Below are positions 26,701 through 39,400 of a stretch of DNA of 64,000 bases, piece by piece. This stretch comes from Cyanoderma ruficeps. Its lineage: Eukaryota; Chordata; Aves; Passeriformes; Timaliidae. The first letter of the stretch is position 1; every line of letters starts with the position of its first letter. Where the stretch lies: positions 951,971 through 1,015,970 of the forward strand of contig VZDJ01001173.1 in the NCBI GenBank assembly GCA_008694505.1, in the 5' to 3' direction. A model generated the notes under the pieces. That model had not been told where the DNA came from. It searched no databases and saw only the letters and a list, made by a program, of their open reading frames with translations. The position numbers were made by a program, and so were the translations under genes.

Positions 26701-27102
26701 ACGCGGTGCTGCCACCGCACTCCCCCAGGCTCCAGGTGTCCGAGGTTGCCTGCGGGGCCAGGCTGAAAACCGGGGATACCGCGGGGCAGCAGCAGCAGCA
26801 TCAAGGGTGCTCCCCACCCACTCCACCCAGGCAGCCCGACCCCAGTCCCAGGGCAGCATCATCCAAGCTGTGTTCGTGTGGGATGGAGGCGCCGGGACCC
26901 CCGGCAGTGGCTGATAGTGGTCATGGCGCAGGGGGCGGTGCCGTGGGCAGCCCGCGGCGCCCAGCGCGGTGCGATCCGAGGCGCATCCCGGGGTCCCCCG
27001 GCACCAGGGCACTGCTCAGCAGTCACGTCCCCTTTCCTTCTCTCCTAGGCAGCCCCGGCGGGGGTCCTGGCCCTGCACGACGCGGGGCCGCCGCGGTCAC
27101 GC
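23715..27102. other. Tail-to-tail spacer between TNS4 and IGFBP4
   Basis: No gene is seen. The right-hand part must contain the IGFBP4 3' UTR on the minus strand, but I found no AATAAA on that strand in 24.0-27.1 kb, so its end is unplaced. The 375-codon minus-strand open frame at 24084-25211 is judged a GC artefact. An AT-rich patch near 25.15-25.28 kb shares a 16-base word with TNS4 intron 8. Confidence 0.5.
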
Positions 27103-30100
27103 TCACATGCTGTCCGCCAGCTGGTGACAGTCCAAGTCCCCCTTCAGCTCCAGGAAACCCGGCAGCTTCACCCCCGTCTTGCGGTCCACACACCAGCACT
27201 TGCCCCGCTGCCCGTCCAGCGCCGGGTGACACTGTGGAGATGGGTTCGGTCAAGGACACCCAGCCTGGACCCCATGGCCAACCCCCATGGCAACCAGGAG
27301 CTCTCACAGGGACTTTATCACCCCCATCCTGCTTAAGGCTTTTGTAAAGGGCCCCCAGCATCCAAAGGATAATTCCCACCAAAGCCAGGAGCCGCGCAGG
27401 CTCTGCTGTGCCTTGTCACTGTCCCCTCCATCCATGTCCCCCTCCCAGCTTCACCCCGGCTCTACAAAATGCCCCCCCAGTCCCCTGGGATAGGTCAGAG
27501 CCCATCCTACCTGCTTGGGGTGGAAGTTGCCGTTGCGGTCGCAGTTGGGGATGGGGATGACGTACAGGTCCTCGTGCGTCCGGGTCTGCGAGGCCGCCAG
27601 CCTCTCCAGCGCCCTGTGCAGCTCGCTCTGGCACGAGCCCTGTGCCTGGGGAAAGGAGGGGCTGAGCTGATGACAGGGCTGGCACATGCTCCTGGCCCAG
27701 AGCCCCAGTGCCCAGAACACCCACCCTGCCCTCCTCAGCCCTGCTGGTGCTCACCATGACCCGCGTGTCCTCGCGGTGGTGAGGGCTCCCGCTGTTGCGC
27801 ATCTTGTTGCCGTTGTTGACCCTCTTTGCCTGCTGCTTCTGCAGGCACTTGCGGTCGTGGATGCTGCAAGGGCTGAAGCTGTTGTTGGGATGGTCAATTT
27901 CCTCCTTCTCTGCAGAGACACAGACCAGGGGAGCTCAGTGCCACAGGGCAGCCCTGGGGGTGGCAGAGCCCCCACAGTGCCCCCGTCTCCACAGTGCCAC
28001 TTGCACCCCAAGGAATAACACGCAGTGGTTTCTGGCAGGCCCCACATCGCCACCTCTGATCCCCACAGGCATCATTCACAGCCCTGGGTCCATCCTGCCC
28101 CCACCACTGCACTGGCCTAAGCTCCCTGCAGCACTGGGAAAGACTCCTGGGAGTTTTTCCTACTCATTAGCCATGACTAACAACTTGTTGCCGTGTGCAT
28201 GTTATTGTGGGGTCACAAATGCATGCTGCGAGTGCTGGGCAGTGGCTCCAGCGTTCTGGGTCTGGCTGTGCCCTTGCCAGCCACGTGTCACCAGGCACCG
28301 GCTGCTCACCCACAGCACTGGAGCCACAGGCCTGGACGCCGACCCTGGGACACAGAGACAATGAGCCCCAGGACGCCCCTGGTGCCCCCTAAAATCCGCC
28401 TCTGAGGAGCTGCAGTGGCAGTGGGGGCGCCAGGGCGGTGCTGAGCCCCCGCCAGGCCCGGGGCAGCACCGGGCACCACAGCCGGGAGTGGAGCCGTGCT
28501 CTGCTGCGGGGCACGGCCCCCGCCAAGACATGAAAGAAGAAATTCCTGGAATAAGAAAGTTAATCTCCCGCGGGGCCGATCCCAAAAGGCGGCGCTTGGC
28601 ATCCCCGCCTGCACCAGGAGTGCAGCCAAGCTGCCGGCCCAGATGTTGGCAGCTGGACAGAGCGTCATGAGATGAGTGCTCGGCATGACTTTAGTTTTTG
28701 AAAAGCTGCCGGTTCCTCTGGTTTGGGGCCCGTGAAGACTCCGTGGAGGGGAGACACCCCAGCAGCCAGGGGTCCTCCTGTGCTCAGAGCTGCATCAGGC
28801 ACAGCCTGAGCAGGGTTTTGCCCCCCAGTCCACCTGGGCTGTGCAGGGAAGTAGCTGAGGTTACCGTGGGGTTGGGCTTAAACGAATCAATATTGCAGCT
28901 GGCAGCAGGGAAAACCTTCCCAAACCAGGCAGGGGGTGGTCACTGTCGGGGGTCACACCCAGGGGCTCACAGTGCCAGGACAGGGACTGCTGGGTGACGC
29001 CTGGCACTGGCCCTTCCCACAGGCAGGGAGAGGGGTCGGAGCCGCTGCTTCCTGCCCACTATGTCCCCACGGCATCCCTGTCCTGGTCTCCCATCGGCAC
29101 CTCTTGCCACAGTCCCTTGCAGTGCAGGGCTCCTGGCCCAGCTCCTGGGGGCCTGGTTAAAGTCCAGAGCGAAGCCCCAATCAAAGCCCCCTCCCTCGTG
29201 GCTGTTATTTGCTTTTTGCTTAATCTGTCCAATTTTTTTCCAGGAAATACCTCATGCCCTTGAAATTTGAAACACAAACCCAAAGTCTCCAGGACCCTGC
29301 ACAGAGCGGTGCCAGCGCCAGCCCCGGCGGCACCAACCACGAGGCTGTGGCACAATGCGGGCGCTGGTGGCAGAGCCCCGCCGGGGGCTCCAGAGCTCTG
29401 GCATGGATGCTCCTTCCCTCCCCTGTATCCCTGTGGGCAGACACAGGAAGAGCTGGGCAGATTTGGCACCGGTGGGGACCACCATGCCAAAGTTCCGGCA
29501 TCTCCACGCCATGGAGAGGCAGGACCGGGAGGCACCGGCGCTGCCCGCACTGCCCCCGCAGGGGAAGCCCTCACCGATCGCCGGCACAGCCAAACCCCCC
29601 TCCTCCCCCCGCCAGCCGCCTCCAGAGCATCAAATCTCCCAGCTTAAATAAAACCAGATGCCAATAACATTTTCATAAGGTCACATGAAACGCCGGTGCC
29701 TCCGGGCGGCAAGGCAGCTCCTGACAGCAATCGGGACCCGCGGTCCCCGGCTCTCACGGCAGCTCCAGCATCCCTCCCCGCCACGCAGATCGCTGCTGTC
29801 CTTGGGGTTGCTGTCCCCTGCTAAGTGACACACAGCAGCTCAGGGAGCCTCTCGCCTCCCTGGAAATCCGACTGGATCAGAAAACTCGCCCTCAGCACAA
29901 AGACTTGGGAAGAGCAACGTGTGTGGAGCGCAGAGCTGCCACGCCCCACACTGCCCTGATGCCACCCAATCCGCCACCTATGCATGGGCACCACCACCCT
30001 GGAGGGATGGAGGGTGAGGGGGTCCCGATTTGGCCAAGGAAAGCCTCTCTGCTCACTTCGGAATGGAAGTGGTTGCCAAGGGGATGAGAGGGGGGTGCTG

Positions 30101-33100
30101 CCCTCACCGGACACATAAAACAGTTGCCTGTCCCGGGAGGAGGAGGATTCCTGCCCGGCCTGCGGACAGGGGACACAAACGAGTCATTCAGCATCGCCTT
30201 CAATTAACGGGAGCTGCAAATGAGGTTGGTCACGTGCCGAACTTGTGATTCACAGCGCTGAGCCCGAGGGAGTGGTGAAGGGCTCCGGCTCCACCACACG
30301 GATCCCGTGGGAGCAGAGCTTGGGACAGCCAGCAAAGCCCTGGGACTTCGTGTGTGTGTCCGTGGGGACATACAAGTGTCACTGACCCCCACAACTCCAG
30401 CCCCGCTCCCCTCTGTGCCACCAGCCCCAGCACTCAGGACCTCATATGCCTCAAAGGCCAGAAGGGACATCCATGTGTCTGTGGCCAACATGGCACGAGC
30501 CACAGTGAGCCCCAGCACCCTCCATGTCCCTGTCCAGGACCCCCAGTGTCACCTGTGGGTGGTCCTGGCAGGACCGTGGCAGTGCTGGCTCTTGGCTTCC
30601 TGAGCTCCTGACTTGGCAGGTGCCAGCACTGGGAGGGACACGTTCTTTCTGCCAAGTGCTGGCCCTGGCAGAATGTGGGGAGCCGGGGATGGGGGTGGCA
30701 GGGGTGCAGGCACCAGGCACCTACTGCCCCTTGGCCTGGGATGCCAGCTGGGAGCTTGGCCCATCCTCATCCCACGACACACTGGCGTGCTCAAACACAG
30801 CTGAGCACCTCCCACCTCAGTGCCCAATGTGGGACCGAGGGAAGGGAGGTCAGGATGCAGGAGAGGGAGTGAAGGATGCAGATGCAGGTGATTCCCCAGA
30901 GGGACCAGAACCTTGCCAGGAGCAGCACCCAGCCTGGAGAAACCCAAGCATGGATGAGGCCCTACTCCAGGGGACAGATGGGACACAGCTGAGGCTTGCC
31001 TGGTGAAACCCAGACTGTCCTCCCTGCCTGTGCACTGTCCAGCCATGGCTCAGCCACCGCCACTCCTCCCAGTCACCGCACACAGAAAGGAAACAGGATC
31101 TGTCCCATCTCACAGAGACCACACGGGACGAACGCAGCTCCCATGGGCCAGGTTTTCCCAGACATAATCATTTACCCTGCACTAAATCACTCATAATGTA
31201 TGCTGTGCAATATGTCCTCACCTCCTCCTGGCTGCCACACGCGGGCCCAGCCATCACCATCCGCCGGCTGTGACGGGAATTTACGGCTGGGACCTTCTGG
31301 AGCCGGCCCCCGCACAGGGCTCTGGCCGAGGAGTGGGATCCCAAAGCCAGCCCTGAGCTGGCAGGGCCAGGAGGGGTGGCAAGGACAGGGTCCAGCACAA
31401 GGTGCCCAGACCCACTGCCATGGAAGACAGTGTCGAGTCAGGTGAGCAGCCACTGCTCCCTCACTTCCTGAGAGTCCCGTGCGTGCCACAGGTCCCAGGT
31501 GAGCAGAGAGGCTCTTCCTGGCTATTGAGCCGGGAGCCATGTCCAACTGTTCAGAAAGCCCGGCCTCAGCCCAGCCCCCCGATCCCAGCCTCTTCCCTGG
31601 AATGCGGAGCCCCCCGGACAGAGCCCCCAGACAAAGTGTTTACTGTACGGGCTGCGCGTTAACCGCTTCCCAGCCGCCGGCACCGCTCGGCCCCGGGGCC
31701 GCGGGCACAGCCGGGGGCACCTGCTCCGTACGCTCCTGCCCCTGAACAGGCATTTAATGCTGATCCCGAGGGGACACATCAGAGCCACTGGCCATGCCAG
31801 GGTGCCCCGGCTGTGCCAGGCAGGGCTGTGTGGGAGTGAGGGAGCCTCCAGTCCCCAGCCCCACACCCCCACTGTCCCCGGGCTGCAGAACAGGCCAGGG
31901 ACTCACGGGGGATGTATCACTGGGACTGCACCGAGCAGTTTGCTGCGGGTGTCCGGTCCATATCCTGACGGGCTCACCAGGACACAGGGGCTCCTACTCG
32001 CCCGTCCTGCCGCCTGTGATGCCGCTGGCCAGCACAGTGCCTGGCGGGCGACCCGGCTCCCATAGCCGCCCACCCATCCCCAGCCAAGCCAAAACACCGC
32101 GGGAAGGAAGGGAAAAAATGCAAGTCTGTTTCCTAAAGGCTCTGGGAAAAAATGTTGCATTACACAGGGCACGGCCAAAACCAACAGGGCTTGGCAGCTC
32201 GGCGCAGCCCCGGGCCAGGGAGCCCAGACAGCTCCTGCAGGATGTGGGATGAGGACAGACAGGCAGGACAGGGGGGCTCCAAGCACTCCCAGCCAGCTCC
32301 TGTCCCTGCAGGGGGGGTGGCTAGAGGGGCCTATCCACGAACCACACTCATCGCAACGGGGACACCAGAGGAGCTGCCATGGATCAGACATGCAAGGAGA
32401 AGTCAGAACTGGGACCCAGCTCCCTGGATGGGCAAGGACGAACATTGCTCCTGTCCCTTCTGCCCCTCAGGGAGCTCCAACCAACCCCGTGTGGGTACCC
32501 AGAGTCCGCCAGACCAGCCTGTAAATTGTTCTGGGATGACCCTCCCCAGCTTCAGGGGACATGGTCCTGGTCACAGCCTGCAGGATGGGAAAGGGGGACC
32601 ACGGATGGCCCAGGTCCCCACACTCATTCCCTGGGACAGCTTCATTCCCATGGTGCGACTTGCACAGCTCTGGGGTGAGTTTCCACTGCTGGCTCCCCTC
32701 TCAGACCCCAGATCCTGCCCGAGCACCAGGGGCATGGCAGAGGGCCACGGTCACCACCTGCAAGGCAGACAGAGCACAGCAGCAGCAGCTCCTCCAGCCT
32801 GGCCCTGCCTGCACCCCGCTGCCCCATCCAGCACAGACACAGCTCCCACACAGCTCCCAGCTGGACCTGCCTGGAGGAAAGCAGGTGCCCCGTGGCCTCT
32901 TTCCTGTTTCCTCCCGTGGTGCAGCATCCCAGGGAAGCAGCAGCGCAGGGGTCACTGTGCAACAGGAGCTTCCCTGGCAGCCGGGATGTGTCCCCAAGGG
33001 CTGCAGGTGCTCTCAGGATACTGGGCTGTCCCACGGTCCAGGGCCACGCTGCAGCCAGGGCACAGCAGGTGAAGGTTCACCTCTCCAGCACATGTGGTGC

Positions 33101-34104
33101 CAGTGGCTATGACACCGCTGTGCCTATGTAAGGGTGGCACAAATGTGAGTCACTTGCACCAGGCCTCCTGCAGCCTACCTCTGCTCCCTCCCTGGAACAT
33201 GCTCCCTGCATTCCCATCCTGTGCTATCGCATCCCATCCTGCCTCTTAGAGTCATGGAATTGTTTGGGCTGGAAGGGACCTTAAAGACCACCCAGTTCCG
33301 CCCTCCTGCTGTGGGCAGGGACATCTTCCACCAGACGAGGTTGCTCCAAACCTCATCTCACCTGGCCTTGAACACTTCCAGGGATGGGGCATCCAGAAAT
33401 ATTCTGGGCAACCTGTGCCAGAGCCTCACCATCCTCACAGGGAGGAATTTCCTCCTAACATCTAATCTAAATCTTCCCTTTTTAGTTTAAAATCCTTCCC
33501 CTTGCCCTGACACAATCTGTGTAAAAGTCACTCTTCATCATTTTTATCAGCTCCCTCTAAGTATGGGGAGGTCCCCGATGAGTCCAATCCTGTGGCCACA
33601 GCTCTTGCCGAGTGAGCGGGGAGTGGGTTGGTGCCAACACGGGTTATGCCACTGCCCCTGTGAGGGACAAGGACCCCCAGGCACCCACCCAGGGTACCCA
33701 CCCTGGGCACCCACCCTCTGCCGCCCCTCCGCTGCCTCACCTGGGGGCTGGAGGCTCTCCTGGATGGCCTCGACGTCGGCCAGGTCTGTGCAGATGCCCT
33801 GGCCGTGCATGAGGGTGCGGAGGGGCCGGGGCTCGCCGCGGGGTGGGTAGCAGCGCAGCCCCGCACCGCAGCGAGCGGTGTAGACGCCGCAGGCGGTGCC
33901 GCGGGGCAGCGCGCAGGTCGCGCAGCACCCGCAGCCCGGCTCCCGCACCAGCTCCGCGCAGCCCTGCGGAGCCTTGCACCGCGCCAGCCGCTCCTCCGAG
34001 CACGGCGGGCACTGGATCGCCTCCTCGCCGCTGCCCGGCCGCGCCGCCGCCGCCAGCAGCGCCAGCACCACCGGCAGCACCGGCAGCCCCGGCCCCGGGC
34101 GCAT
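27103..34104 (-). CDS. IGFBP4: Insulin-like growth factor-binding protein 4
   Basis: Minus-strand coding exons in order: 34104-33741, 27909-27755, 27645-27511, 27231-27103 (TGA). They join to 783 nt, 260 residues (human 258), all junctions in phase. The protein is secreted, binds IGF-I and IGF-II and generally restrains their signalling. Exon 1 gives a signal peptide of about 25 residues and the cysteine-rich IGFBP domain with the hallmark GCGCCATC and LMHGQGIC. Exon 2 encodes the variable linker, including HPNNSFSPC with a likely N-glycosylation site and a basic stretch. Exons 3-4 encode the thyroglobulin type-1 domain with [28 protein letters not shown] and CWCV. The four-exon layout with a long first intron (5.8 kb) is that of the IGFBP family. 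The end LADSM differs slightly from the mammalian C-terminus. Identification rests on near-continuous similarity to IGFBP4 rather than other members. Confidence 0.97.
33247..33575 (-). repeat. CR1 LINE fragment in IGFBP4 intron 1
   Basis: Reading the plus strand, the stretch starts 'gtcatggaattgtttgggctggaagggacc', passes 'ggttgctccaaacctcatctcacctggcc' and 'gaggaatttcctcctaac', and runs to about 33575. This is the reverse complement of a CR1 3' region. It ends about 165 bases from IGFBP4 exon 1, so the element is sense with respect to the gene. Confidence 0.9.
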
Positions 34105-34720
34105 GGCGGCCCCGCTCCGGCCCCGCTCCGCGGCGCTCGGCTGGCGGCGGGCGCGGGGCGGCGGCGGCGGCTTTATGCGGCTTTATGCGGCCCCTGGCCA
34201 CACCTCCCGCCGCCGCCACCGGGGCCACCGGCGGGGCCGCCCCCGTCGCCACCGGGAACCCACCGGGCGGCGACGCTCCCCCCGGCGGCGGCCACACCGG
34301 CAGCGGCACCGGCAGCGGCTTCAGCAGCGGAGGCACCGGCGGGGCAGCCCCGGCTACGGGCAGAGCGGAGAGCCGGCCCGGAGCCCCCGGCCCCGCGCCA
34401 CCCACCCGAATCACCCGCCTCCTCGACCCCTGCTCAGTCCCGAGAGCAGACGGGATAAACGGGGAACACACCGCGCGTGGCGGCAGCGCGGGGAATGCGG
34501 CCAAGACCCCCGGGGTGGGCTCCCGGCTCCGGGCGTGGGGGGCCCCGGCGGGAGGAAAAGTGCTGCTGACAACGGAGCATCCCGCGCGGCTCGGCCCCGG
34601 TCTGCACGGGACGGCCCAGGGCGGCCCCGCCGGCTCCCCGAGCCCACCTGCCCCCGGTTCCGCACCCGCGGCCCCCGCGGCCCCCCGCCCCGCACAGCCC
34701 GGGATAGGTTGAAGGCTGCC
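33800..34720. promoter_or_regulatory. CpG-rich promoter region of IGFBP4
   Basis: About 0.9 kb is dense in CG dinucleotides and GC runs, covering IGFBP4 exon 1 and its upstream side, and contrasts with the surrounding spacer. It is the expected CpG-island promoter. Several long open frames on both strands across it are composition artefacts. Confidence 0.75.
34171..34190 (-). promoter_or_regulatory. IGFBP4: Doubled TATA-like box of IGFBP4
   Basis: On the minus strand the 10-mer CCGCATAAAG occurs twice in direct tandem, giving two CATAAA boxes 67-86 bases upstream of the IGFBP4 start codon. A start site roughly 25-30 bases downstream would leave a 5' UTR of only about 40-60 bases. TATA function is inferred from position and sequence. 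Confidence 0.55.
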
Positions 34721-36365
34721 GGCACCTAGTGGCTACTCGGGAAAAGCGGGAGCGGGCGGAAGCCCCGGCTGCCTCCTGGGACCCCGGCCCCGTCAGTCCC
34801 CGCAGCACCGGGCGAAGGAGGGAGCCAGGGAGATGGCGGGGAGAAGCCCCTGTGCCCGGGGGACAGTCCCCGAACATCACCCGGGTGACCCCCGAGCTGC
34901 GCTCTGGGGCATCTCAGTCAACATCGGGTTGGGGGCAACTGGAGGGACCTGTCTGGATGTAGCAAGGGAGTGGTGGGCACTGCAGGGGGGTCTTGGGCAC
35001 AGCACAGGTGTCTTGGATATGGCAGGGGGGGCCTGGTGGAGGGTCAGTGTCGTGGGTGGGACAGGAGGAGCAGAGCTGCCTGTCATGCAAGGCCTGGGCT
35101 GAGAACCCCAAACTCATCTCATGGGTGAGGGCATCTAGTGCTTAAACTGGCATTTTGAGGTTTGAGTGACAGCACTGGTGGCATTGCCAGCAGGGCCCTC
35201 ATCTTCTCTCTCCCGTGCAGGTGAGTTGGGCATCACCAAGTGCAGATAAAACAGGGGCAAACAGGGTCCATGTCCCCCACACCCCCCAGCCCCACGCCCC
35301 ACGAGGTATCATCACACAGCACTGCTCTGAGCCCCTGCCCTGCCTGTCCCTGCTGTACTGTGGCCGTGACTGGGGACAGAAGGCATCAGCCTTGACTCAG
35401 TGTCCCAGCAGAGTCCAAACCCAAACAGGTGCCCAGCCTCGCTCAGGCTGTGGCACCTTATCAGGCCTTGGCAGCACGGAGTGCCCACCAGGGAGACTGT
35501 TGTGTCTGCGGCCGGTGGGGCACGCACGGGAGGACAGTGTTCCCTCACCTCTGCCCAGCCACTGCTCCTCCAGCTCCCTGCCCCAGCACCATCCTGTAAA
35601 ACGCAGTGGGGCTGAGCTGGTGCCCCCCACAGTTGTGCTGCCCCCAGCCCAAACTCAGCTCTGAGGCCATGCAGGTGCTCAGTGCTGCCGTTTGGTGCTC
35701 AGGGTAGCCCAGGTCCTTGCCTGGGACAGCCCCATGCCTCCAGCCCCTGATGGGGAGCTCTTTGGGATTCCTGAGGCTCTGGGGGCTCAAACTGGCTGCT
35801 GCTCCTCAGCCACACGCCCCAGCAGGGTCTGGAGCTGCCCCAGTCCTGGGGTGAGTTTGCAGGCCAGCAGGAGGGGGCTGGGGGTCAGAGAGGGCTGTAG
35901 CCCCCCAGCTGAGGGTGGCTCTGATGAAACCAGTGAGACCCCAGGTGCTTTAAACATACTTTGGGACATCCTGCACAGATGCTGCAGGACTCCAATACCT
36001 CCTGCCTCCAGGCACCAGCAGCAGGACAGACCTCAGGGAGGACCTGCAGCCAATGCCCCCTGTTCTCAGCCAGCCCCCTCCTCCACTGGATTTACTCCCC
36101 ATTTCCAGGCAGCTTCTCCTCCCCAGCCCTCCCTCGCATCCCTTTTGACATCTCCTCCTGGCCCTGGCTCCCTTCCTGTGGTTCCCACTGCCCTCCTCTC
36201 CCTGGGCTGGCAGGACAGGCGGTGGCCTGGCTGCGTGGGTGCTCAGCACCCGCCGGATGCGGTCCGTGGGGCGCGGGTGCGGGGCGGGCAAGGGGCGTGT
36301 CGGGGCCGCCGATAACAGCGGGCGCCGTGCCGGGGCCGCGGGACCAGACGGCGCAGGCGAGCGGG
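34191..36365. other. Head-to-head spacer between IGFBP4 and the collagen gene
   Basis: The first 0.5 kb is the CpG-rich side of the IGFBP4 promoter. The rest is GC-rich single-copy-looking sequence without a supportable exon. The last 150 bases (36.22-36.37 kb) become CG-dense again and probably hold the collagen gene promoter and 5' UTR; no clear TATA box is seen there. Confidence 0.5.
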
Positions 36366-36413
36366 ATGAGCCAAGGACCCCCATCCTGGGCAGCCGGGCC
36401 CCGAGGCAGCGGA

Positions 36414-39400
36414 ATGGGGTCCAGCAGCCTCCCGCAACTCCTCCGCACCCTCTGCATCGTCGCGGTGCTGGCCGGGTGCCTGCACCCTGCCGCGGCCCAG
36501 TGGTTTTCCCTGGGCTCAGAGGACACCACCCCAGATCCAGGCACCAGCCCCATGCCCCCCAGCCTGGATGGCGAGGAAGGTAGGCATGGCGGGATGGGGA
36601 CACGGCTTTCCCAGCACCCCAAATTCCTGCACCTCAGCATGGAGGGGGCACGTGGAGGGTGATGTGTGGGGTGCCATGGTCTAGAGCTGCTGGTGGCACT
36701 GCTGTGGCCGTGGCAGGTGGTGGGAACTGGGAGTGCTGTGCCACCCTGGTCCCCCTCCAGCCCTGCTACCTCCCATCCCAGCGCTCCTTTGCTTCTGCAG
36801 ACGCAGATGCCAGCGTGAAGCCCGTGGGGAAGGTGCTGCTGAGCAAACCTCCTCTGGCAGCAGCCCCTAGACGCCGGGACCAGCTCTCCAGGGGGGCAGC
36901 AAAGGGGTCAGGCCATGCCCCACAGCGCACACGAGGCAAGGTGCTTTTTCCCAGGGCAGTGGACCCCTCTGGCTCCTCCAGCCCTCCTGAAACACGCCAG
37001 CTACTACCAGGCTTCTTGTTATGTCCTTCTTATCTGTGCCCTGATTGCACACACCAGCCTGGGCAGCGTGCCCTGCTCCAACCCCAAACACAACTCTCAG
37101 CTCCCTCTGGCCTCTTGGAAAGAAGTTACGGCAGTTCCCAGTGTCCCCTCACGTGGGGCAGCCCCACAGCAGCGCTGAGGGCAGTCCCAACCGGGGGAGG
37201 GTCCCTCCTGCCCCCCAGGGATCCCCCCGAGCCCTGCACTGAGTATTCCCTCTCTGTCCCAAGCAGCACCGACCCACGGCCGCCCCGGAGATCTTTGAGG
37301 GGAGCGCAGTGGAAGAGGAGTTCCTACAAATTCAGGTGGTGGAGGGATCCTGGTCCTCGGGGAGGTGTCAGGGACAGCCTGGGATGGACACCCGGGCAAG
37401 GGGCACTGGAAGATGCAGGCTGTCAGGGCGGAATGGGATGGGGGCGCTGGGAGTGAGGAAGGGGATGGTGCTCAGGGATTTCGCATTCAGCCCTTCCTCT
37501 CCTCCACACAGACGACGGCGAAGGGGCTGCCCCGGCGGGTCCCGTCGGTCCCGGAGACGGACCCCGCCCTCCAGGTGAGAGGTGTGCGCGGGGCACCCGT
37601 CTCTGACCCGTCAGTCGGGGCTCCGGTGCCGAGGCTCATCGCTCTCTCCCTCTCCAGGTGCACAACACCTCCGGCTGTGTCTGCCCCGTGCGCCCCGGCC
37701 CTCCTGGCCCCCCAGGCCCAAAGGTGCGATGGTCCTCCCCGGGGAGGGGCAGGGGCGTGCGGGGACCCACTGTGTGAAATTCTGATGGTCTTTCGTCTGT
37801 GCAAACCCCTTTTTGCTCAGGATTTGGACTCTAGCTTTGGGGGCTGGGTTGAGGAGTGACTCAGAGGTGGCCCCAGGGAGGGAGTCAGCAGATGCCCGTG
37901 GTGGGCTCCAGCGGAGGAAAGAGCCAGAAGGTGGAGCCAGGCTCTGAATTTCCCTGACAGGGAGAGAAAGGTGACCGAGGGTTCCCCGGAGAGAGAGGCC
38001 AGCCCGGATTCTTAGGGGAGAGAGGGAAGTCCGGCAGCCCAGGACAGCCAGGTCACCAGGGTCCCCGGGGCCCCCCGGGTCCTCCGGGACCACCGGGGCC
38101 CCCGGGACCCCCGGGCACCGAGGGAGCCCGGAGCCCACCCTCACCTGCTGCACTCCCTGAGAGATTAGAGAACGAGGTGAGCACCGGAGCAGGCCAAAGG
38201 GCAGGTGATGCCGATGCTGCCCGCAGGGTCCATCCCGGTGGGACTGGCGGGGATGGGGATGATTGGGACATGTGGCTGTGTGGGTGGGCAGGGGGACCGT
38301 GGGATGGGACACGGCAGCTCACTGACTCTGCTCTCTCTCCTCTCTCCCTCCAACCTGACAAGCAGCTGGGAGTCTCCAGCCGTGTGGGAAATCCAGGACC
38401 CCCGGGTCCCCCCGGGCTGCCCGGCATGCCCGGACCCCCCGGCTACCCAGGCCACGATGGCCCCCAGGGGGCCCCTGGGCGGGAGGGAAAGCCAGGACCT
38501 CCAGGCCCTCCAGGAGCTGTGGGGCCACCTGGTTTCCCTGGGGCTGAAGGACTTCCAGGGTCTCCAGGCTTAGCTGGGCCGGATGGACCCCCAGGGGCAC
38601 CCGGACTCCCAGGGCCTCAGGGTCCCCCCGGGGTGCCTGGGCACGAAGGACCCCCTGGTCCCCCAGGATCTGCGTCACTCCCTGGCAAACCAGGGCTCCG
38701 AGGGGAGCCAGGATTCCCAGGACCGAAGGTAAGGGAGTCCCAGCCCAGTCTGTCCACGGCCCTGGGATGGGGTATCTGGCCTCACCAGCCCCTGGCCCTG
38801 CCCTGGGGGAGCAGCCCCATTACCCAGCCCTCAGAGGGCTTCAGGGCTGCCCCGAGACTGCCCCAATCCTGCCACTGGGGGGTCCAGGGGAACACAGGGG
38901 CTCAACTCCACACTGACCACCCTGTGTCCTCTGCCCTCAGGGTGAGAAGGGCGAGTATGGGCTGCCAGGCATGCCAGGGAGCCCTGGCCGGACAGGAGAG
39001 CCAGGGTCCCCGGGCATGCCAGGTCCCATGGGGCCACCAGGACCACCAGGAGACTACAGGGTGAGTAGGGGGTCCTGGGCTGTGGGTCCTAGGGAGGGGG
39101 CACCCCCGTGTCACCCCACACACTCTCTCTTTGCAGTGTGACTCACGCCACGCTGGACACCGTGAACTGGCCGGGCTGCCGGGCCCCAAGGTGAGCTGGG
39201 CAGTGGCACCGTGGGCAGGGGTCCTGGAGCAGGGCATGGGCAAAGCACTGGCCATGGCACCCTGACCAAACAGCTCCATGGTGGGTGATACCCTGGTTGT
39301 GAGGCACAGCAAGCCTGGGGGGCTTGGGAGGGCTGGGGATGCCCAGAGCTGGGCACTGACAGGATCTCTGGCTTCCCTTCCAGGGAGAAAAGGGCGACCC

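Noticed and set aside
33737..34831. Several 200-290-codon frames on both strands over the IGFBP4 promoter
   Set aside because: They overlap the CpG-rich region and IGFBP4 exon 1 in other frames and consist of Pro/Ala/Arg/Gly runs, as expected from GC-only sequence.
36659..37456. 265-codon plus-strand frame in the 5' part of the collagen gene
   Set aside because: It is collagen exon 2 read through intron 2. It enters exon 3 in the wrong frame and loses the [16 protein letters not shown] stretch, while the spliced model joins cleanly.
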